Origin: Streptomyces smyrnaeus
Lineage (GTDB): Bacteria > Actinomycetota > Actinomycetes > Streptomycetales > Streptomycetaceae
Length of the DNA stretch: 64,000 nucleotides
Direction of reading: 5' to 3'
NCBI RefSeq assembly: GCF_017676345.1
Contig: NZ_JAFFZM010000028.1
Coordinates: forward strand, 1 to 64,000
This document shows, piece by piece, positions 60,559 to 64,000 of this stretch; position 1 is the stretch's first letter, and each line of letters begins with the position of its first letter. A model generated the notes under the pieces. The model saw only the letters and a list, made by a program, of their open reading frames with translations, searched no databases and was not told the origin of the DNA. The position numbers were made by a program, and so were the translations under genes.

Positions 60559-61571
60559 GCGAGAGCCGCACCGTACTGCTGACGGGGGCCTCCGGGGTCG
60601 TCGGCCGGGCAGTCCTGCAGGAGGCGCCGGGCCGCCCCCTCCGGCTGATATCGATGACCAGGCCGCGGGGCACCGCGCTGCCCGCCGACGCCGGGGAACA
60701 GCTGGCGGCCGATCTGGCCGAGCCCCGCTTCGGCCTGGACGAGGACAGCTACCGGGCGCTGGCCCGCGACGTGGACACCGTCATCCACTCGGCCGGGCTG
60801 ACCGAGTGGGGCCTGCCGGACGAGCGCTACCGACCGGTCAATGTGGAGGGCACCCGCCGGGTGATCGAGTTCGCCGAGGTGTCCGGCGCCACGGTCCACT
60901 TCATGAGCACCGCGTTCGTCGCCGCGCTGTCGGCGGGCGCGCCGCACCGGCTCAGCGAGACCAACGTCACCACCAACTACGTACGCTCCAAACTCCGTTC
61001 CGAGCAGCTGCTGCGCGACAGCGGACTGCCGCACACCGTCTTCCGGCCGACCAATCTGATCGGCGACTCCCGGACCGGCTGGACCTCCCGAGGGCAGATC
61101 GTCCAGCTGATGTCGGACTGGATCAGCCGCGGGCGCGCGCCGTTCCTCCCGGTGCACCGCGGCAACCGGATCGACGTCGTACCCCAGGACCTGCTCGCCA
61201 AGGCGGTACTGCGCTGTATCGAACTGGGCGACGACAGCGGGGAGTTCTGGGTGACGTACGGCGAGGAGGCGATGGACATGGAGACCGCCGTCGAGGTGTG
61301 CGCCAAGCACGCCGCCTCGCTCGGGCGGCCACTGGCCCCGCCGCCGGTCACCGACCCCGACACCCTCGACCCCGAGGAGCTGCGTCGGCTTGCCCCACTG
61401 GCCCGCTCCTACCTCTCGGTGCTGCGGGACGTCAGCGAGGTGACCCGGTGCTGCGGCGGCGTACTGCCCACCTCGATGCCCTCGCTGCGCGAACGCTACG
61501 GAGTCCCGCACGTCGTGGACACGGACGCCTACGCGCGAACCCTCGCCTACGCCTCCGCCCACCTCAGCTAG
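60555..61571 (+). CDS. NAD(P)-dependent extended SDR, thioester-reductase-like
   Basis: A 338-residue extended SDR. VLLTGASGVVGRAVLQ is the nucleotide motif and NYVRSKLRSEQLL holds the catalytic YxxxK with Tyr and Lys. VFRPTNLIGDSRTGW is like the thioester-reductase/3-beta-hydroxysteroid type (R domain). It has no carrier or adenylation domain, so it would act on an ACP-bound or CoA-bound acyl, giving an aldehyde or alcohol; that is inference. ATGA overlap with the flavoenzyme gene. Confidence 0.87.
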   Translation: MSESRTVLLTGASGVVGRAVLQEAPGRPLRLISMTRPRGTALPADAGEQLAADLAEPRFGLDEDSYRALARDVDTVIHSAGLTEWGLPDERYRPVNVEGTRRVIEFAEVSGATVHFMSTAFVAALSAGAPHRLSETNVTTNYVRSKLRSEQLLRDSGLPHTVFRPTNLIGDSRTGWTSRGQIVQLMSDWISRGRAPFLPVHRGNRIDVVPQDLLAKAVLRCIELGDDSGEFWVTYGEEAMDMETAVEVCAKHAASLGRPLAPPPVTDPDTLDPEELRRLAPLARSYLSVLRDVSEVTRCCGGVLPTSMPSLRERYGVPHVVDTDAYARTLAYASAHLS

Positions 61572-61592
61572 CGAGCCGGAAAGGACGCAACC

Positions 61593-62519
61593 GTGAACCA
61601 GGACGCGCATGAGGAGTGGCAGCCGCCGCTGCTGGACAAGACCGTCGCCGTGGTCACCGGCGCCAGCCGGGGCGTGGGACGCGGCATCGCGCTCGCCCTG
61701 GGCAGCGCGGGCGCGACGGTGTACGTCACCGGGCGCAGCACCCGCGCCGCCGGCCGCACCGAGGACCTGCCGGGAACGGTGGACGACACCGCCGAGGAGG
61801 TCACAGCGCGCGGCGGCACCGGCATCGCGGTGCGCTGCGACCACCGCTCCAGCAACGACAACCAGGCGCTGGCCGACCGGCTCGCGGCCGAGCACGGCTC
61901 CCTGGACCTGCTGGTGAACAACGCCTGGGCCGGCTACGAGCGCTCCGCCGACGTCCGCTTCGACGCCCCCTACTGGAAGCAGCCGATGTGGCGGTACGAG
62001 CTGTGCGAGGGCTCGCTGCGCGCCCAGTACGACGTGACGAGGCTGCTCACCCCGCTGATGATCGAGCAGCAGCGGGGACTGATCGTCGGCATCGGCTTCA
62101 CCGACGGCGACACCTACCTCGGTCAGGCCGCCTACGACGTGTTCAAGTCGGCGAGCGACCGGCTCAGCAAGGCGTTCGCCGCGGACCTGCGCAAGCAGCG
62201 GGTCGCCTCCCTCTCGCTGCACCCCGGCTTCGTACGCACCGAGCGGGTGGAGGCGGCCTGGGAGGCGCTGGGCGACGGCCCCGCCGCGGTCGTCCACTCG
62301 CCCGAGTACGTGGGCCGGGCGATCGTCCATCTGGCCGCCGACCCGCAGGTGCTGGACCGCTCCGGGAAGGTGCTCTCGACCGGCGACCTGGCCGAGGAGT
62401 ACGGCTTCAGCGACATCGACGGCCGGCAGCTGCCCGCCTTCCGCCTGGAGGGCCGGATGAGCCTCGCCACCCGCATGGACCGGCTGAACCAGGTCGTCGC
62501 CCGGGCCGGCACCTCCTGA
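61593..62519 (+). CDS. Short-chain dehydrogenase/reductase
   Basis: A 308-residue classical SDR. AVVTGASRGVGRGIALAL is the cofactor motif, VNNAWAG the NNAG-equivalent, and YDVFKSASDRL holds the catalytic Tyr-x-x-x-Lys. The C-terminal extension is longer than usual by 50 residues. The GTG has GGAAAGGA at 7 nt, 21 bp after the preceding stop. Substrate unknown; it probably reduces a keto intermediate. Confidence 0.88.
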   Translation: MNQDAHEEWQPPLLDKTVAVVTGASRGVGRGIALALGSAGATVYVTGRSTRAAGRTEDLPGTVDDTAEEVTARGGTGIAVRCDHRSSNDNQALADRLAAEHGSLDLLVNNAWAGYERSADVRFDAPYWKQPMWRYELCEGSLRAQYDVTRLLTPLMIEQQRGLIVGIGFTDGDTYLGQAAYDVFKSASDRLSKAFAADLRKQRVASLSLHPGFVRTERVEAAWEALGDGPAAVVHSPEYVGRAIVHLAADPQVLDRSGKVLSTGDLAEEYGFSDIDGRQLPAFRLEGRMSLATRMDRLNQVVARAGTS

Positions 62520-62655
62520 CCGGCCGGGCAGCGGGTCGGCACGGGAGCGGCCGTGACCCGCCTCGGCGCCCCGCATCGTGCTCCCGGGCGCCCCGAGCCC
62601 GGCACCCACCCCCACCCCGCTGTGTTCCCACAGCACGACGAAAAGGAGGAGCCCT

Positions 62656-64000
62656 ATGGGCAGGGGAACAGCCCGGTCCACCGCGGGACCCGAATCCGCC
62701 GCGGCACCCAAGGCAGCCGGCCTCGCGCTCGCGGTGACCTGCGGTGCGCAGTTCATGGTGATCATCGACGACACCGTCGTCGCCATGGCGCTGCCGACCA
62801 TCCGCAGCAGCCTCGATTTCGACCGCGCCTCGCTGGCCTGGGTCGTCGATGCCTACATGCTGCTGTTCGGCGGTTTCCTGGTGCTCGGTGGCCGCTGCGC
62901 CGACCTGTTCGGCCGCCGCCGGGTGTTCCTCACCGGACTGGGGGTCTTCACCCTCGCCTCGCTCGCGTGCGGACTGGCCAACTCGCCCGGCATGCTGATC
63001 GTGGCCCGCGGCGCCCAGGGGTTCGGGGCGGCGCTGCTGAGCCCGGCCGCACTGGCCATCCTCATCACCGTCTTCACCCAGGCCAAGGAGCGGCGCAGGG
63101 CGCTGGGCGTCTGGGGTGGTCTCACCGGCATCTCCGGGGTCTCCGGAGTGCTGCTGGGCGGGGTCATCACCGATCTCATCGACTGGCGGTGGGTGTTCTT
63201 CGTCAACATCCCGATCGGCGCGCTGCTGTTCGCCCTCGCACTGCGGCCCACGCTCGCCGACCGTGACGCGGGGCCCGCCAAGCGGCCCGCGACCGACGGC
63301 ACCGGGGCCGTTCTCATCACCGGGGCGCTGCTGCTGCTCGTCTACACCGTCATCAGCACCAACCACCGCCCGTGGGGGTCCGCCGCAACGGTGGGGGGTC
63401 TCATCGGCTCCGCGGTGCTGCTGGCCGCCTTCGTGGTGCGGGAGCAGCGCGCTCCCGAACCGCTGATCCGGCTCGGCCTGTTCGCCAACCGGCAGATCTC
63501 CACCGCCAATGTGATGATGCTGCTCGCCGCCTCGGGGCTGTACGGGATCTTCTTCTTCCTGACCCAGTACATGCAGAACCTGCTGCACTGGTCGCCGCTG
63601 AAGGCGGGCCTGTCCTGGGCTCCTTTCGGCGTCACGATGGCGGTCTTCTCCGGAATCGCGATCCAGCTGCTGCCGAAGGTGGGCAGCCGTGTCCTGTGTC
63701 TGGTCGGCCTCGGTTCGGCGACCCTCGGGCTCGGCCTGCTGCTCAGGACGCCGCTGCAGGCGTCGTACCCCACCGACCTGCTGCCGACCCTGCTGCTGTG
63801 CGCGGCCGGCTACGGGCTGGCCATGGTGCCGCTGGTGGTGGCGGCCGTCAGCGGGGTGCCCAAGGCCGACTCCGGAGCGGCCTCCGGGGTGCTCAACACC
63901 GGCCAGCAGATCGGCGGCGCGATCGGACTCGCGGTCCTGGCCACCCTCGCGAGCAACCGGCTGGACGACGAGATCTCCTCCGGCACCGCGGTACCGGACG
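62656..64000 (+). CDS. MFS transporter of the DHA2 type (incomplete at window end)
   Basis: At least 448 residues of a 14-helix drug/proton antiporter; the 3' end is beyond the window. Helix 1 carries QFMVIIDDTVVAMALPTI, followed by LAWVVDAYMLLFGGFLVLGG, GRRRVFLTGLGVF and the motif C GISGVSGVLLGGVITD. AAAAGGAGGA lies 5 nt before the ATG, the strongest ribosome site in the cluster. It likely exports the product. The 136-bp gap before it may carry its own promoter. Confidence 0.93.
   Translation, partial: MGRGTARSTAGPESAAAPKAAGLALAVTCGAQFMVIIDDTVVAMALPTIRSSLDFDRASLAWVVDAYMLLFGGFLVLGGRCADLFGRRRVFLTGLGVFTLASLACGLANSPGMLIVARGAQGFGAALLSPAALAILITVFTQAKERRRALGVWGGLTGISGVSGVLLGGVITDLIDWRWVFFVNIPIGALLFALALRPTLADRDAGPAKRPATDGTGAVLITGALLLLVYTVISTNHRPWGSAATVGGLIGSAVLLAAFVVREQRAPEPLIRLGLFANRQISTANVMMLLAASGLYGIFFFLTQYMQNLLHWSPLKAGLSWAPFGVTMAVFSGIAIQLLPKVGSRVLCLVGLGSATLGLGLLLRTPLQASYPTDLLPTLLLCAAGYGLAMVPLVVAAVSGVPKADSGAASGVLNTGQQIGGAIGLAVLATLASNRLDDEISSGTAVPD

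Overview
The window is high-GC actinobacterial chromosome, almost certainly Streptomyces. The signs are GTG and TTG starts, GTGA/ATGA coupled operons, DUF397 and AIM24 proteins, an RmdB-type GGDEF-EAL protein, a DpsA-like ferritin and a tandem glycine riboswitch ahead of gcvT. From about 3.5 to 43 kb the gene order (gatBAC, rmdB, ligA, mnmA, cysteine desulfurase, opp operon, sseB pair, gcvT-gcvH-glyA-sdaA) looks like the conserved core that I recall, inverted, around SCO5470-SCO5501 of S. coelicolor. That comparison is from memory, not a search.

Region by region. 0-3.5 kb: two AIM24 proteins, a DUF397 protein next to gene debris, a DoxX membrane protein and a metallo-beta-lactamase-fold hydrolase. 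3.5-7.2 kb: the gat operon (tRNA-dependent amidotransferase) with a small membrane-protein gene between gatA and gatB. 7.4-11.3 kb: a tightly coupled five-gene operon of unknown function: a 61-residue peptide, a 234-residue protein, two tandem paralogues with conserved His and Trp motifs, and a penicillin-binding-like serine hydrolase. 11.4-19.2 kb: rmdB, ligA, a MetE-like protein, a short-chain dehydrogenase and an MreB/Mbl-like actin homologue. 19.5-21.2 kb: a fused glycine/sarcosine plus dimethylglycine N-methyltransferase (glycine betaine synthesis), apparently starting at ATT. 21.3-27.9 kb: LOG protein, mnmA, Tat-type amidase, cysteine desulfurase, Dps, thioesterase and TRIC-type channel. 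28-34.4 kb: a peptide ABC transporter operon (order C-A-B-D-F). 34.7-43.2 kb: two SseB-like proteins, a Q/K/P-rich exported protein, a P-loop ATPase, then the riboswitch-controlled glycine/serine block.

43.2-64 kb (running off the right end) looks like a biosynthetic gene cluster. It holds a NarL/DesK-type two-component pair and a 61-residue candidate RiPP precursor overlapping a fused leader-binding/YcaO cyclodehydratase. It also holds a type II thioesterase, an NB-ARC-like LuxR regulator and a phosphopantetheinyl transferase. Two divergent operons follow. The leftward one encodes a ThDP enzyme, an SRPBCC protein, a KAS III with a changed active site and a flavin monooxygenase. The rightward one encodes an ACP, a cyclopropane-synthase-like methyltransferase, an amine-oxidase-like flavoenzyme, a thioester-reductase-like SDR, a second SDR and an MFS exporter. 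A pair of identical-pattern inverted repeats lies in the divergent promoter. I do not recognise the product. The mix of RiPP and fatty-acid/polyketide-type enzymes without modular PKS or NRPS makes this the strongest candidate for something undescribed, followed by the 7.4-11.3 kb peptide operon.

The glycine genes fit together. The riboswitch senses glycine, GcvT/GcvH/GlyA/SdaA break down or interconvert glycine and serine, and the fused methyltransferase draws glycine into the osmolyte glycine betaine. gcvP and lpd are not in the window. No tRNA, rRNA, CRISPR array or insertion sequence was seen.
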